Positions 9,501 through 18,306 are shown, counted from the first letter of the stretch. The stretch: DNA of 64,000 nucleotides from Massilia litorea (GCF_015101885.1 NZ_CP062941.1:3720001-3784000); one strand, 5' to 3'. Numbers and translations are program-made. The notes: generated from the sequence alone by a model not told the origin.

Positions 9501-9790
9501 TCGACCCGGGCCGGGGTCAGGAAAATCGGATCGATCACGTCCGCCTTGCCTTCTTCGAGCATCGGCAGCGCCTGCGCCCAGTTGGCCGGGATCAGCTCGA
9601 CCGGCTGTCCGGTCTTTTTCTGCCACAGTCGCCACAGGTCGACCGTATAGCCTTCCAGCTTGCCTTCGGCATTGCGCCAGGTATAGGGCGGGTAGTTCTG
9701 GTCCATCACGACGCGTAGCGGCGCCGCCGCCGCCAGCGCAGGCAGGACAAGACAGGCGAACAGCAGCAAGCGCAGGAGGGCCCCCGGCAT
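6518..9790 (-). CDS. Membrane sensor with periplasmic SBP domain, three PAS, GGDEF and EAL domains (c-di-GMP phosphodiesterase candidate)
   Basis: 1090 residues from the ATG at 9788-9790, chosen because GGGGAGA precedes it by six bases and the next residues form a signal peptide (MPGALLRLLLFACL...). Order: periplasmic solute-binding (SBP_bac_3-like) domain about 24-245, membrane helix 252-272, PAS domains about 290-405, 425-530 and 535-650, GGDEF about 660-825, EAL about 835-1085. The GGDEF signature reads GSNMF (741-745), so cyclase activity is probably lost. The EAL domain keeps ETLLRW and IDDFGTGFSS with its acidic residues, so c-di-GMP hydrolysis is likely. The protein would sense an amino-acid-like or other small ligand outside the inner membrane and tune c-di-GMP. 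It has no clear operon partner. Confidence 0.92.
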   Translation of the reverse strand: MPGALLRLLLFACLVLPALAAAAPLRVVMDQNYPPYTWRNAEGKLEGYTVDLWRLWQKKTGQPVELIPANWAQALPMLEEGKADVIDPIFLTPARVERFDFSPSYALVSTSIYAHASIGGIHDVRSLKGFGVGVQAADACAEQLARAGIKTLHVFPTYEALLAAAARQDVKLLCLDEFSADYQLYRLGLHRTYVKAFDLTRDQLRRAVRKGDMATLALVERGMAQISASERQALHDKWMGRPLVSERYARRLVQVLVALGGLVLLLVVGLASVRRAVRVRTGELERERAQLRTLLENSPDLVWLKDREGVYQACNTPTASIFGWPREQILGRRDSELFDPATAEQFARDDAAAVRAGGPMTFEETAPTGRGRELVFETIKTPVIRPDGTFIGVLGVARDISERREHERTIREQERLLKEMSALAQIGAWEIDLATEAFHWTEELARIYEIPPGLPITPALCTACYAEEDRELIGRTLDAAAKHGRPFTIELEMVSGAGKRKWVRSVCGAVFEGGRPVKLRGTVQDVTQRRDLEESMRMANLLYQTSREAIVVTDEENRIVDANPAFTRQTGDELGAVLGTTPRLFASRMHDAGFYERLWQALLANGHWQGEILDRNPDGSLTAKYADIRVIRHADGRVHRHVVQFHDISEQKQKDELIWRQTNFDALTGLPNRRLFLDRLEQDLKKAQGAGQGLGVLLLDLDRFKEINDSYGHAMGDRALVEMTRRLARCVPGEATIARLGSNMFALVVSEFDGRRHLETTADAVIGAIAEPLELGPGDVAYVSASVGISVFPDDGVDAAELVRNAEQAVYLAKGAGRGRFHYFTPALQQHARDKLALTNDLRAALARNQLQVHYQPIVETATGRIRKAETLLRWQHHEHGMISPARFIPLAEEAGLIHEIGEWVLVEAIASIERWQRAYGIDVELSVNVSPVQFEQRSGLPWLTRVVNAGLPPNSITIEITEGVLVSDAEQVRRCLDALHEAGARVSIDDFGTGFSSLSYLKQFDVDYLKIDKSFINHLTEDGSDKALTEAIVDLAHRLGIEAIAEGVETAAQRDILAAFGCDYIQGWHFSPAVPREAFEVFLERQMVT

Positions 9791-9914
9791 CGTTTCTCCC
9801 CGAATCGCAGTTGGCGCGACGCGACCCGGTTCGAGACCGGCGTGGCACGCGCCCTGCAAGTGTTTTGGCCACGATACCATGAACCCGCTGCCCGGCAGCG
9901 CGCCGGCGGTGCGG

Positions 9915-9945
9915 AAACGAAAACGCCCGGCCAAGGGACCGGGCG
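9915..9945 (-). terminator. Rho-independent terminator after the semialdehyde dehydrogenase gene
   Basis: On the minus strand CGCCCGG and CCGGGCG (9939-9945 and 9924-9930) form a 7-bp stem followed by a TTTTCGTTT run at 9923-9915. It lies 36 bases past the stop of the aldehyde dehydrogenase gene and ends the kdgD operon. Confidence 0.8.
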
Positions 9946-9980
9946 TCGATTTACGGCACTGGTGCGGGCTCAACCCGGGC

Positions 9981-11564
9981 TTAGCCCCTGAGCAGCTCCC
10001 CATTCTTCACGCGATGCAGTCCCAGCGGATTCGCATCCTGCAGCGCTTCCGGCAGCAGCCAGGCCGGCAGGTCCTGGTAGCTCACCGGACGCAGGAAGCG
10101 GTCGATCGCGCTCGCGCCGACCGAGGTCGAGCGGCTGTCCGAGGTCGCCGGGAAGGGCCCGCCATGCACCATCGCATGCGAGACTTCGACGCCGGTCGGA
10201 TAGCCGTTGATCAGGATCCGTCCTGCCTTGCGCTCCAGGACCGGCAGCAGCGCCTGCGCCGCTTCCTTGTCCGCCTCGACCAGGAACACGGTCGCCGTCA
10301 GCTGGCCGCCCAGGTGCTCGGCCACTTCACGGAACTGTTCCAGGCTGGCGCAACGCACGATCAGCGAGGACGCACCGAAGATCTCGTCTTCCAGGGCCGG
10401 ATTGGCGAGGAAGTTGGCGGCATCGGTCTCGAACAGCGCGGCCTGGCCGGCGCAGGCGGTGGTGCCGCACTGGCCGCGCGCGACCAGGCTGACGCCCGCT
10501 TCCTTGCCCAGCTTCTCGACGCCGCTGTTGAAGGCGGCGTGGATGCCGGGCGTGAGCATGGTGGTTCCGACCTTGCCCTGCAGGGCGGTCGATGCGGCCT
10601 CGCGGAAGCGGTCGAGCGCCGCGCCTTCCAGCGCGACCACCAGGCCCGGATTGGTGCAGAACTGGCCCGCGCCGAGCACCAGCGAGTCGATGAAGCCGGT
10701 GCCGATCTGCGCGGCCTTCTCGTCCATCGCGCCCGGCAGCAGGAACAGCGGATTAATGCTGCTCATTTCGGCGTACACCGGAATCGGCTCTTCGCGCGCA
10801 GCGGCGGTGCGCACCAGCGCCAGGCCGCCCTGGCGCGAGCCGGTGAAACCGACTGCCTTGATGGCCGGGTGCGAGACCAGGGCCTGGCCGATGGTGCGGC
10901 CGTCGCCGTGCAGCATCGAGAACACGCCTTCCGGCAGGCCGGCGGCCTTGACTGCCGCCTGCACGGCTTTACCGACCAGTTCCGAAGTGCCTGGATGGGC
11001 GCCGTGGGCTTTCACGACCACCGGGCAACCGGCTGCCAGCGCCGAGGCGGTATCGCCGCCGGCGACCGAGAAGGCCAGCGGGAAGTTACTGGCGCCGAAG
11101 ACCGCGACCGGGCCCAGGCCGATCTTGCGCAGGCGCAGGTCGGGGCGGGGCGGGGTGCGTTCCGGCAGGGCCGAATCGAGGGCGGTGGCCAGGAAGTGGC
11201 CGTCGCGCACGACCTTCGCGAACAGGCGCAGCTGGCCCACGGTGCGGCCACGTTCGCCTTCCAGGCGGGCTTGCGGCAGGCCGGATTCCTGCATCGCGCG
11301 CTCGATCAGCTGCGGGCCGAGGTCGAGGATGTTCTGGGCGGCCAGCTCGAGGAAGGCGGCGCGCGCCTCCAGGCTGGTGTTGCGGTAGGTGTCGAAAGCC
11401 TCGCCGGCCAGTTCGCAGGCGCGTTCTACGTCGTCGACGGTGCCGCTGCTGAAAGACGGCTCGAATTGTTCGCCGGTGGCCGGATTGACGGCGCGGAAAG
11501 CGGCGGCGCTGCCCTTGACGGCGCTGGCGCCGATCAGCAGGTCGCCGTTGATGGTGATGGTCAA
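9981..11564 (-). CDS. Alpha-ketoglutaric semialdehyde dehydrogenase (2,5-dioxopentanoate dehydrogenase)
   Basis: 527 residues, aldehyde dehydrogenase family, of the KGSADH-III type that follows 5-dehydro-4-deoxyglucarate dehydratase. It oxidises 2,5-dioxopentanoate to 2-oxoglutarate with NAD(P)+. The general-base Glu lies in [10 protein letters not shown], the catalytic Cys in [10 protein letters not shown], and the cofactor-binding segment [10 protein letters not shown] is present. The start is taken as TTG at 11562-11564 because a strong AGGAGA sits exactly six bases upstream; the in-frame ATG at 11588 overlaps that ribosome binding site. It is the second gene after kdgD, 98 bases apart with a hairpin between, and is the last step of the galacturonate/galactarate oxidative route. 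Confidence 0.93.
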   Translation of the reverse strand: MTITINGDLLIGASAVKGSAAAFRAVNPATGEQFEPSFSSGTVDDVERACELAGEAFDTYRNTSLEARAAFLELAAQNILDLGPQLIERAMQESGLPQARLEGERGRTVGQLRLFAKVVRDGHFLATALDSALPERTPPRPDLRLRKIGLGPVAVFGASNFPLAFSVAGGDTASALAAGCPVVVKAHGAHPGTSELVGKAVQAAVKAAGLPEGVFSMLHGDGRTIGQALVSHPAIKAVGFTGSRQGGLALVRTAAAREEPIPVYAEMSSINPLFLLPGAMDEKAAQIGTGFIDSLVLGAGQFCTNPGLVVALEGAALDRFREAASTALQGKVGTTMLTPGIHAAFNSGVEKLGKEAGVSLVARGQCGTTACAGQAALFETDAANFLANPALEDEIFGASSLIVRCASLEQFREVAEHLGGQLTATVFLVEADKEAAQALLPVLERKAGRILINGYPTGVEVSHAMVHGGPFPATSDSRSTSVGASAIDRFLRPVSYQDLPAWLLPEALQDANPLGLHRVKNGELLRG

Positions 11565-11591
11565 GATGGTTCTCCTTTTCGGATACAAGAA

Positions 11592-11625
11592 GGCGCGCCG
11601 GGGCTCGTTCCAGCCGGGGCGCGCC
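11592..11625 (-). other. Intercistronic hairpin between kdgD and KGSADH genes
   Basis: GGCGCGCC (11592-11599) pairs with the identical self-complementary GGCGCGCC (11618-11625), with an inner GGCT/AGCC stem. On the minus strand it ends just before the AGGAGA of the dehydrogenase and lacks a clean T run, so partial termination or mRNA stabilisation is more likely than full termination. A TCAGT-rich short repeat follows at 11631-11656. Confidence 0.5.
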
Positions 11626-11662
11626 GCGAATCAGTTCAGTTCAGGTCAGCTCAGTTCGAAGC

Positions 11663-12577
11663 TCACTGTGGGCCGAGCTTGGCCATCAGGGCGGCCAGCT
11701 GCTCGGTTTCCTCGCCGGTCAGGTCGGTCAGCGGTGCGCGCACGGGACCTGCCGAGTGGCCGGCAATCGCCGCGCCGGCCTTGACGATCGACACCGCGTA
11801 GCCGGCCTTTTTGGCGCGGATGTCCAGGTAAGGCAGGAAGAAGTCATCGATCAGGCGGCCCTGGGTGGCGAAATCGTCGGTGCGTACGGCTTCGTAGAAC
11901 TCGATCGCGGTCTTCGGAATGAAGTTGAACACGGCCGACGAATAGACCGGCACGCCCAGTGCCTTGTAGGCCGCGGCATACACTTCCGCGGTCGGCAGGC
12001 CGCCCAGGTAAGTAAAGCGGTCGCCCAGCTTGCGGCGGATAGTGACCATCGATTCGATCTCGCCGATACCGTCCTTGAAGCCGATCAGGTTCGGGCAGCG
12101 GTCGGCCAGCTTCAGCAGCGAGGCGGCGTTCAGCTTGCAGCGGTCGCGGTTGTAGACGACGACGCCGAACTTCACCGAATTACAGACGGCGGCGACGTGC
12201 TCGACCAGGCCGTCCTGGCTCGCTTCGGTCAGGTAGTGCGGCATCAGGAGAATGCCGTGGGCACCCAGGCGCTCGGCTTCCTGTGCGTAGCGGATCGCCA
12301 TGCGGGTCGGGCCGCCGGCGCCGGCCAGGATCGGCACCTTGCCGCGGCAGGTCTCGACGGCGACCTTCACGACCTGCGTGTAGTCTTCCGGGGTCAGCGA
12401 GAAGAACTCGCCGGTGCCGCCCGCGACGAACAGGGCGGTCGCGCCGTACGGGGCCAGCCACTCCAGACGCTGGGCATAGGTGTCCGGCTTGAAATCGCCA
12501 TTGGCGTCGAAGTCCGTGATCGGGAAGGACAGCAGGCCGGAAGAGAGGATTTGTTTGACGTCTTGTGGAGTGAACAT
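11663..12577 (-). CDS. kdgD: 5-dehydro-4-deoxyglucarate dehydratase
   Basis: 304 residues, DHDPS/NAL aldolase superfamily. It dehydrates and decarboxylates 5-keto-4-deoxy-glucarate to 2,5-dioxopentanoate. The Schiff-base lysine is in [10 protein letters not shown] and the conserved tyrosine in VVVYNRDRC; the N-terminal [14 protein letters not shown] matches the KdgD branch. Start at ATG 12575-12577 ([11 protein letters not shown]), where family members begin; the longer frame to 12628 has no support. It heads the two-gene operon with the semialdehyde dehydrogenase and has its own -35/-10 and operator-like half-site upstream. It receives product from the GarD-type dehydratase encoded 6 kb away. 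Confidence 0.95.
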   Translation of the reverse strand: MFTPQDVKQILSSGLLSFPITDFDANGDFKPDTYAQRLEWLAPYGATALFVAGGTGEFFSLTPEDYTQVVKVAVETCRGKVPILAGAGGPTRMAIRYAQEAERLGAHGILLMPHYLTEASQDGLVEHVAAVCNSVKFGVVVYNRDRCKLNAASLLKLADRCPNLIGFKDGIGEIESMVTIRRKLGDRFTYLGGLPTAEVYAAAYKALGVPVYSSAVFNFIPKTAIEFYEAVRTDDFATQGRLIDDFFLPYLDIRAKKAGYAVSIVKAGAAIAGHSAGPVRAPLTDLTGEETEQLAALMAKLGPQ

Positions 12578-12640
12578 GCTTGTGTCTTTCAGGTCGGGTT
12601 GAAAGGATGGGGCTGTCTCGCGCCTCACCAGTTATCAGTC

Positions 12641-12684
12641 ATCGTACAACTTAAAATAAGGGATTGCAAGCGGCCTGACCAATT
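12641..12684 (-). promoter_or_regulatory. kdgD promoter with adjacent TTGGTCAGGCC half-site
   Basis: Minus strand: -35 TTGCAA (12664-12669), 17-base spacer, -10 TACGAT (12641-12646). Immediately upstream is AATTGGTCAGGCC (12672-12684), the same half-site found in front of the other pectin operons. The placement just above -35, rather than in the spacer, differs from the other modules. Confidence 0.65.
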
Positions 12685-12697
12685 TATTTGAACAGAC

Positions 12698-12800
12698 CGT
12701 AGGGTGGGCTCTCGAGCCCACGCGGTACCACGGTTGCGTGTCGAAATGACGATTCGACACGCGAACGCGGCGCAGCATGGGCACAAATGTCCATCCTACG
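12698..12800. repeat. Pair of REP-like elements before GH28 gene end
   Basis: CGTAGGGTGGGCTCTCGAGC with its continuation CCACGCG starts at 12698, and an inverted, diverged copy ending CATCCTACG finishes at 12800. A second small palindrome GTGTCGAA..TTCGACAC lies between them. The TAG stop of the GH28 gene falls inside the right-hand copy. Confidence 0.75.
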
Positions 12801-14643
12801 AGGACAAAGTCGTGTTATGCACCTTCCCACCCACCGTCACATTCGTCAGCGTCACACTACGCACGTTGTAGAGATAAAACGGCTGCGCACTATTCACCGG
12901 CGTCCCGAAATCGCAGTCCGTGATCGTCACGTCACGGATCGGCAGGATCTGCGCCCCCTGCGGCCCATTGTAGTCGTAGGCCACCGGCCCCAGCAGCAGC
13001 AGCGCCTGGAAGCACGAGAAGGCCCCATCCTTCGTCTTCACATTCCCGACCTTCACCCCCGAAATGTGCATGTGCTCGACCACCGGCGGCCGGATGCGCA
13101 CGTTGTCCGCCGTCGGCGCGTAGTCGCAATCGATCGTCACCACGGCCCCGGCCGAGGAGCCGACGGCATTCTTCGGGATCGGCGAACCGGGCAGGGGGTT
13201 GTAGTACTGCGGCTTCAGGTTGACGCCGTTCGGGATCGTCACGTTGCGCACGTAGAAGTGGCGCAGGAAACCGCCGCGGTTCATGTTGGTCTTCATGCGG
13301 ATCGCGGTATTGAGCGGGTCGGTGGCCCAGTGCGTGTTGCGGAACTCGATGTCCTGCGCATACACGTGCTGGATCCCGCCCGACATCTCGCTGCCCAGGG
13401 TCACGCCGCCGTGGCCGCTGTTCATGATGCAGTTCTGGATCACGACGTTCTGGGTCGGCCCGAATTGCGTGTCCAGGTTCTTGCCGGCCTTGATGGCGAT
13501 GCAGTCGTCGCCGCTGTTGAAGGTGCAGCCATCGACCAGCACCGTATCGCAGGCCTCCGGATCGAAGCCGTCGCTGTTCGGACCCATGCTGTCCATGTGG
13601 ACGCCGCGGATTTCCAGCTTGCTGCAGTTGACCGGATGGTGCTGCCAGAACGGCGACTGGTTCACCTGGTAGCCCTGCAGCAGCACGTCCGTGCAGCCGA
13701 TGAATTCGATCATGCAGGGACGCAGGTAGTGGCCGCGCCCGAAGACCCGCTTCGCCGCCGGCACGCCCGCTTCCGACAGCGTCGGCAGGTAGGCTTCGTC
13801 GGTGCGCCACTTGTCGTCCTTGCCTTCCATGAGCGCGACCTGGTCCGGGCTCAGGCCTGGCGCCACTGCGGTCACCGATGCCGGGTTCAGGGGATTGACG
13901 GCGTTCTGCGCCTGGTTCTGGTTCGGCCCCGCCTTGCGCTTGCCCTTCCAGTCCCACCAGGTGTCGCCGCGCATCGGGCCATCCTGGCGCGGCACGCCGC
14001 CCTGGCCGTCGAGGATGCTGGTCCAGTCCTCGCCGGTGAGGGCGATGTTGGTCTGGCCGTAGGCGTAGACCAGCGGCGAATAATTCAGGCAGTCGTTGCT
14101 CTGCCAGCGCGAGATCACCAGCTTGCCGTTGGCGCCGCAGTCATAGTCGCCGTACTTCGCGAAGTCGTCGGGGTCGGTGCTGAAGTAGACGTGGGCGCCT
14201 TTCGCCAGGTGGACGTTGACCTTCGATTTCAGGACGATCGGACCCTTGACCAGCCAGTTCCCGGCCGGGATCAGGACCCGCCCGCCGCCGGCCGTGCTGC
14301 AGGCCGCGATGGCCGCTGCGATCGCCGCGTAGCAGTCAGGCGCGCCCGGCACCGGCGTGCTGACCTTGCCGGACTCGTGGTGGGCGACGAAGCCCGTCAC
14401 CTCGGTTGTCTTGCACGGCGCCGCGCCGTAGGCGGTGATCACGAAATCCTGCTTGCGGAAGACCAGCGGCTTTTTAAAACTGTCGACGATGCTCCGGGCG
14501 CGCGCCCAGGCATCACCCGCGGCCGGCGCTGCGCCGCGCCCGGCGCCGGCCGTCGTGCAGCCGCCCACCGTCAGCCCGGCGGCGGACACGGTGGCGGCGC
14601 GCAGCAGCGCGCGCCGTTGCGGGTTGATGTGCTTCGAATTCAT
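12796..14643 (-). CDS. Exported GH28 polygalacturonase
   Basis: 615 residues. The N-terminus has a twin-arginine type signal (RRALLRAATVSAAGL) ending near GGC at 27-29, so it may be a Tat-exported lipoprotein. The right-handed beta-helix carries the GH28 signatures NSDGFD (356-361), GDD (378-380), GHG (410-412) and a RMK triplet replacing the usual RIK. These supply the catalytic aspartates that hydrolyse galacturonic acid linkages; the long N-terminal domain is commoner in exo-acting members, so exo-polygalacturonase is my guess. It sits 75 bases after the TonB receptor gene on the same strand and is probably co-transcribed with it. Confidence 0.92.
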   Translation of the reverse strand: MNSKHINPQRRALLRAATVSAAGLTVGGCTTAGAGRGAAPAAGDAWARARSIVDSFKKPLVFRKQDFVITAYGAAPCKTTEVTGFVAHHESGKVSTPVPGAPDCYAAIAAAIAACSTAGGGRVLIPAGNWLVKGPIVLKSKVNVHLAKGAHVYFSTDPDDFAKYGDYDCGANGKLVISRWQSNDCLNYSPLVYAYGQTNIALTGEDWTSILDGQGGVPRQDGPMRGDTWWDWKGKRKAGPNQNQAQNAVNPLNPASVTAVAPGLSPDQVALMEGKDDKWRTDEAYLPTLSEAGVPAAKRVFGRGHYLRPCMIEFIGCTDVLLQGYQVNQSPFWQHHPVNCSKLEIRGVHMDSMGPNSDGFDPEACDTVLVDGCTFNSGDDCIAIKAGKNLDTQFGPTQNVVIQNCIMNSGHGGVTLGSEMSGGIQHVYAQDIEFRNTHWATDPLNTAIRMKTNMNRGGFLRHFYVRNVTIPNGVNLKPQYYNPLPGSPIPKNAVGSSAGAVVTIDCDYAPTADNVRIRPPVVEHMHISGVKVGNVKTKDGAFSCFQALLLLGPVAYDYNGPQGAQILPIRDVTITDCDFGTPVNSAQPFYLYNVRSVTLTNVTVGGKVHNTTLSS

Positions 14644-14718
14644 CCTGTCTCCAATTGCGTATTGCTGTGTGTCGGGCCGGCCGGCGCGACCGGCCCGTGT
14701 AAGGCTGAAACCTGAAGC

Positions 14719-17415
14719 TCAGAACGTGTAGGTCACGCGCAGGTTGTACGAGCGCCCGATCGGATTGGCCGCGCTGCTCAGGTAACCATAGGTGTAGCCG
14801 CTGTGGTTCGTGATCGGCGGACGTTCGTCCGTCAGGTTCGTCACGCCGGCGGTGATGCCCACGTGCGGGATGCCGTTGTAGCTGGCCGTCAGGTTCCACA
14901 CGCGGTACGGTTCGATGCGGCGATGGTACTGGGCGGCCACCAGGTTCTGGTCCTCATACGAGGAATTGTAATTCTGGGTCAGCTGGGCACCCATGTTCCG
15001 GTGGTTCCAGGCGAACTTCAGCGTGTGCTTCCAGCGATAGGTGATGATCGGGAAGCTGCTGGTGGTGCCGTTGCTGGCCAGGCCGAAGCGGCCGACGTTC
15101 GACTCGAAGGCGCTGTCGCGCTCGAGCTGGTTGTCGAACTGGGTCAGCCAGGTGCCGTCGAGCTCCGTTTTGAAGCTGCCGTATGCAGTCTTCGGGAAGC
15201 TGTAGCTGGCCGAGACGTCGATGCCGGCCGCCTTCTGCCCGCCCAGGTTCATCGTGATGTTTTTCACGTAGTTCAGGCTGCCGTCCGGATTGCGCACGAA
15301 CAGGTCGGCGTATTTGGTCGGGTTCATGAAGATCGCCTGTTCCGGCAGGTTGGCCAGCATGTCGGTCATGCGGATGTTCCAGTAGTCGAGCGAGAGGGTC
15401 GCATTCCTGACCGGCTCCATCACCACGCCCAGGGTCCAGCCCTTCGATTTTTCCGGCTGCAGTTCGGGGTTGCTGCCGACCTGTTTCGGCAGCTGGGCAT
15501 TACACACTTCCGAGGCGACGCGTCCTGGCGCCGCCGTGCCGGAACCGGCCACGCCGGGTTTGCCGCCCGGGCACAGCAACGGATCGTCCCAACGTCCATT
15601 GGTGGTGGCGTTGGCGCCCGCGGTACGGTAGCCGTAGCGGTCGAACAGGGTCGGCGCGCGGAAGCCGGTATTCGCCGAACCGCGGAACATCAGGCTCTTG
15701 GTCGGCTCGTAGCGGAAGCTGGCTTTCGGATTGAAGGTATTGCCGAAGTCCGAGAAATAGTCGTCGCGGGCGGCGAGGTTGAAGGTCAGCGTTTTGGTAA
15801 CCGGGATGTCGAGTTCGGCGTACAGCGCCGAGACGTTGCGCGCGCCCTGGCCCTTGGCGGCGGCCGCATTGGCATAGGTGACGCTGTTGACGATCGGGAG
15901 TTTTTCGTCTTCGGTGGTGTCGCGGTGCAGGTCGACGCCGACCGCGAGGGCCAGCGAGCCGCCGCCGAGTTCCATCAGGCTGCGGCTGAGCGACGCGTCG
16001 ACGCCGGCGAAGGTGCTCGTCGAATCGCGGTTCTGCCGGCCGTCGACGGAGATGCTCTCGAGGTAGGCCAGGCCGGCCGCGTCCTGCAGGCCGAAGGGAT
16101 TGAGCGAGCCGTTGGCCAGGCCCGCATTCAGGCCGGCACCGGTGACATAGCCTTCCTTGTAGTAGTTCTTGCGGGTGCTGAGGCCGTAGACCAGGCCCGC
16201 CTTGTAGTCCCAGTTACCGACCCGGCCTTCGTCGCTCACCGCGAGGCGCTGGTTGACCTGCTTGTCCTTGGTGGCAGCCAGGCCGAGGTCGGCCACGCTC
16301 CAGGTGACGAACAGCGGCTGGCCGCTCAGGCCCGGCATGGCGGGAACACCGCCGGCGCCGCCCGGATACCATTTGCTCGACGAGGGCAGGGTGGCGGCGG
16401 CGCCGTTCACGGCCACGCTCTGGGTCGGATTGCGGGTGGCGACGATGTATTCCTGGCCACGCATGTAATCGATGGTCAGTTTATGGTCGTCGCTGAACTG
16501 GCGGGTAGCACGTGCGTAGAAGGTGATCTGCTCGTTGGCATACAGCGCCATGCCGTATTCCTGGTTGTTCAGGATACAGGTGTTCTTGCCGCCCTGGATC
16601 GAGTAGGGCGCCAGGCAGCCGCTCGCGTAATACGGGTTGGCCGCGGTCTTGTTGGTGGCGGTGGTGTAGTTGGCCGGCGCGGCGTAGCCGCCGCTGCCGA
16701 GTGTCGGCGCGCGGCCGATGCTGGCGAGGATCTCGGGCGTGGACAGCTCGGCGCGGTCGCGCGCGTTCAGGGCGCTGCGGCGATGCGCATCGACCGTGGC
16801 ATACACGTTCCAGCCGTCGACGGCGAGGCTGCCTTTGCCGGCGGTGAGGGTGATGCGCTGTTCGTCGCCGCCGCCGTGCTTCTCGGGCTGGATGTATTGG
16901 GCCGTGACCTGCGCGCCTTCGAAGGTGGACCTGGTTATGAAGTTGACCACGCCGCCGATGGCGTCCGAGCCGTAGATCGAGGAGGCGCCGTCGCGCAGGA
17001 TCTCGACCCGGGCGATCGCGCTCATCGGGATCACGTCGAGGTTGGCGTAGCCGTCGGCGATCGCCTCGTTGGCCAGGCGCCGGCCGTTGAGCAGGACCAG
17101 GGTGCGGTTCACGCCCAGGCCGCGCAGGTTGATGTTGGTGCCGGAGCCGGCGTTCGAGGGCGCCAGCGAGGACGATTGCGGCAGCGCCATCATGAGGTCG
17201 GCGAGGGTGGTCATGCCGCGCGCCGTGAGTTCCTGGGCGCTGACGGTGGTGACGGGGAGTGCCGCTTCGGCGGCCAGGCGTTTGATGCTGGAGCCGGTGA
17301 CTTCGACCCGCTGCATCGGGCCTTCCTGGGCCCAGGCGGGGTTGGTCAGGGCCAGGACGGCCAGGGAAATCGCGGACAAGGCGAGGTTGCGGGCGGACTT
17401 GCGGGCGTGGTTCAT
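14719..17415 (-). CDS. TonB-dependent outer-membrane receptor, probably for pectin oligomers
   Basis: 898 residues from the ATG at 17413-17415, preceded by AGGAGA seven bases away; the longer frame to 17541 is rejected. Signal peptide, then EVTGSSIKR (start of the plug), the plug domain with LRGLGVNRTLVLLNGRR and VEILRDGASSIYGSDAIGGVVNFIT, and a 22-strand barrel ending in a C-terminal aromatic (YTF). This is the large proteobacterial TBDT group often linked to carbohydrate use. The downstream GH28 gene and the FadR-type regulator upstream indicate oligogalacturonide import. A conserved leader hairpin precedes it, shared with the paralogue at 35668-38475. Confidence 0.93.
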   Translation of the reverse strand: MNHARKSARNLALSAISLAVLALTNPAWAQEGPMQRVEVTGSSIKRLAAEAALPVTTVSAQELTARGMTTLADLMMALPQSSSLAPSNAGSGTNINLRGLGVNRTLVLLNGRRLANEAIADGYANLDVIPMSAIARVEILRDGASSIYGSDAIGGVVNFITRSTFEGAQVTAQYIQPEKHGGGDEQRITLTAGKGSLAVDGWNVYATVDAHRRSALNARDRAELSTPEILASIGRAPTLGSGGYAAPANYTTATNKTAANPYYASGCLAPYSIQGGKNTCILNNQEYGMALYANEQITFYARATRQFSDDHKLTIDYMRGQEYIVATRNPTQSVAVNGAAATLPSSSKWYPGGAGGVPAMPGLSGQPLFVTWSVADLGLAATKDKQVNQRLAVSDEGRVGNWDYKAGLVYGLSTRKNYYKEGYVTGAGLNAGLANGSLNPFGLQDAAGLAYLESISVDGRQNRDSTSTFAGVDASLSRSLMELGGGSLALAVGVDLHRDTTEDEKLPIVNSVTYANAAAAKGQGARNVSALYAELDIPVTKTLTFNLAARDDYFSDFGNTFNPKASFRYEPTKSLMFRGSANTGFRAPTLFDRYGYRTAGANATTNGRWDDPLLCPGGKPGVAGSGTAAPGRVASEVCNAQLPKQVGSNPELQPEKSKGWTLGVVMEPVRNATLSLDYWNIRMTDMLANLPEQAIFMNPTKYADLFVRNPDGSLNYVKNITMNLGGQKAAGIDVSASYSFPKTAYGSFKTELDGTWLTQFDNQLERDSAFESNVGRFGLASNGTTSSFPIITYRWKHTLKFAWNHRNMGAQLTQNYNSSYEDQNLVAAQYHRRIEPYRVWNLTASYNGIPHVGITAGVTNLTDERPPITNHSGYTYGYLSSAANPIGRSYNLRVTYTF

Positions 17416-17485
17416 GAAGCTGTCTCCTGAGATGATTATTGTTTTACTGTTTAAGAAGAGCCGGGCGCGAGCCGCGGCGCTGTCT

Positions 17486-17502
17486 GGACACCTCGCGTGT
17501 CC
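17486..17502 (-). promoter_or_regulatory. Leader hairpin of TonB receptor 1
   Basis: In mRNA sense GGACAC-GCGAG-GTGTCC: six-pair stem and five-base loop, 71 bases before the start codon. The second receptor has GGATAC-GCGAG-GTATCC at 38538-38554; the one base pair that differs has changed on both sides while the loop is identical. Function unknown. Confidence 0.55.
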
Positions 17503-17583
17503 GGTGCCGGCGCGGCGAGGGCAGATGCCGGGGCCGCGCATGGTCAGTACTTCGGATAAGGCTGTGCTTCCAAACTCGTTCCG

Positions 17584-18291
17584 CTATCCGCGGGAAAAGG
17601 TCCGTGTCACCCGCTCCAGGTGGGCCCGCATCGCAGTCCGTGCGCTGGCCGGGTCGTGGGCGGCAATCGCCGAGAAGATGCGTCGGTGGTCGAGCAGGGT
17701 CTCCTGGCGCAGCTCTTCGGTCTGGAAGTGTTCCTTCAGGCGGTGCCACAGGCGCCCGCGCTGCTCCCACAGGTAATCGAAGGTGCCGACCAGGGCGCTG
17801 TTGCCGCTGGCGCGCGCGATCGAGAGGTGGAATTCGCGGTCGGCCAGCTCGTTGCTGGCGTAGATGTCGTGGTTGCGCTCCATCGCCTCGACGGCGCGCA
17901 GGATGGCGTCGATGGCGCCGTCGGTGGCGACGCGCGCGGCCATGGCGCAGACTTCGGGTTCGATCAGGCGCCGCGCGGCGAGCACTTCGAAGGGGCCGGG
18001 CCCGGCTTCGACTGGCTGGACCGGTTCGGCCGCGCAGACATACACGCCGGAGCCGCCGCGCACCTCGATACGCCCGCCGAGCTCCAGCGCGATCAGCGCT
18101 TCGCGCAGGGAAGCGCGGCTGACCCCCAGGCGGGCGGCCAGTTCGCGCTCGGGCGGCAGGCGGGTGCCGGCCGCGATGTTTTCGCTGCGGACCAGGGCGT
18201 CGATGCGGTCGGCGACGACGCGGTAGAGGCGTGTCTCGACGGCCCCGGTCTCCTGTCCTGCATGCTGTCCAGTCGGTACTCTTCTTAGCAT
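17584..18291 (-). CDS. FadR-subfamily GntR regulator 1 of the pectin/galacturonate genes
   Basis: 235 residues: winged helix at about 20-85 (ELAARLGVSRASLREALIALE) and the all-helical FCD ligand domain at about 100-230 with the metal-binding histidine pattern (DREFHLSIARASGN, later LLDHRRIFSAI). FadR-type members often bind an organic acid or uronate and lose DNA affinity. It lies between TonB receptor 1 and garD and reads away from garD, sharing an intergenic region with a perfect AATTGGT/ACCAATT palindrome placed in its own promoter spacer, so autoregulation is likely. It is closely similar over its whole length to the regulator at 38865-39563. Confidence 0.93.
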   Translation of the reverse strand: MLRRVPTGQHAGQETGAVETRLYRVVADRIDALVRSENIAAGTRLPPERELAARLGVSRASLREALIALELGGRIEVRGGSGVYVCAAEPVQPVEAGPGPFEVLAARRLIEPEVCAMAARVATDGAIDAILRAVEAMERNHDIYASNELADREFHLSIARASGNSALVGTFDYLWEQRGRLWHRLKEHFQTEELRQETLLDHRRIFSAIAAHDPASARTAMRAHLERVTRTFSRG

Positions 18292-18306
18292 CGCTGTCCG
18301 ATCGTG

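Noticed and set aside
6389..9718. Very long open frame (1109 codons) on the plus strand opposite the GGDEF/EAL gene
   Set aside because: His/Gln/Arg-rich, low-complexity translation without any domain; it mirrors the codon pattern of the real gene. Similar long antisense frames (for example 35488-38742 and 47713-50718) were rejected for the same reason.
11631..11656. Short TCAGT-rich tandem repeat between kdgD and the dehydrogenase gene
   Set aside because: Only a few imperfect 5-base units; no sign that it is more than chance or slippage, so not listed separately.
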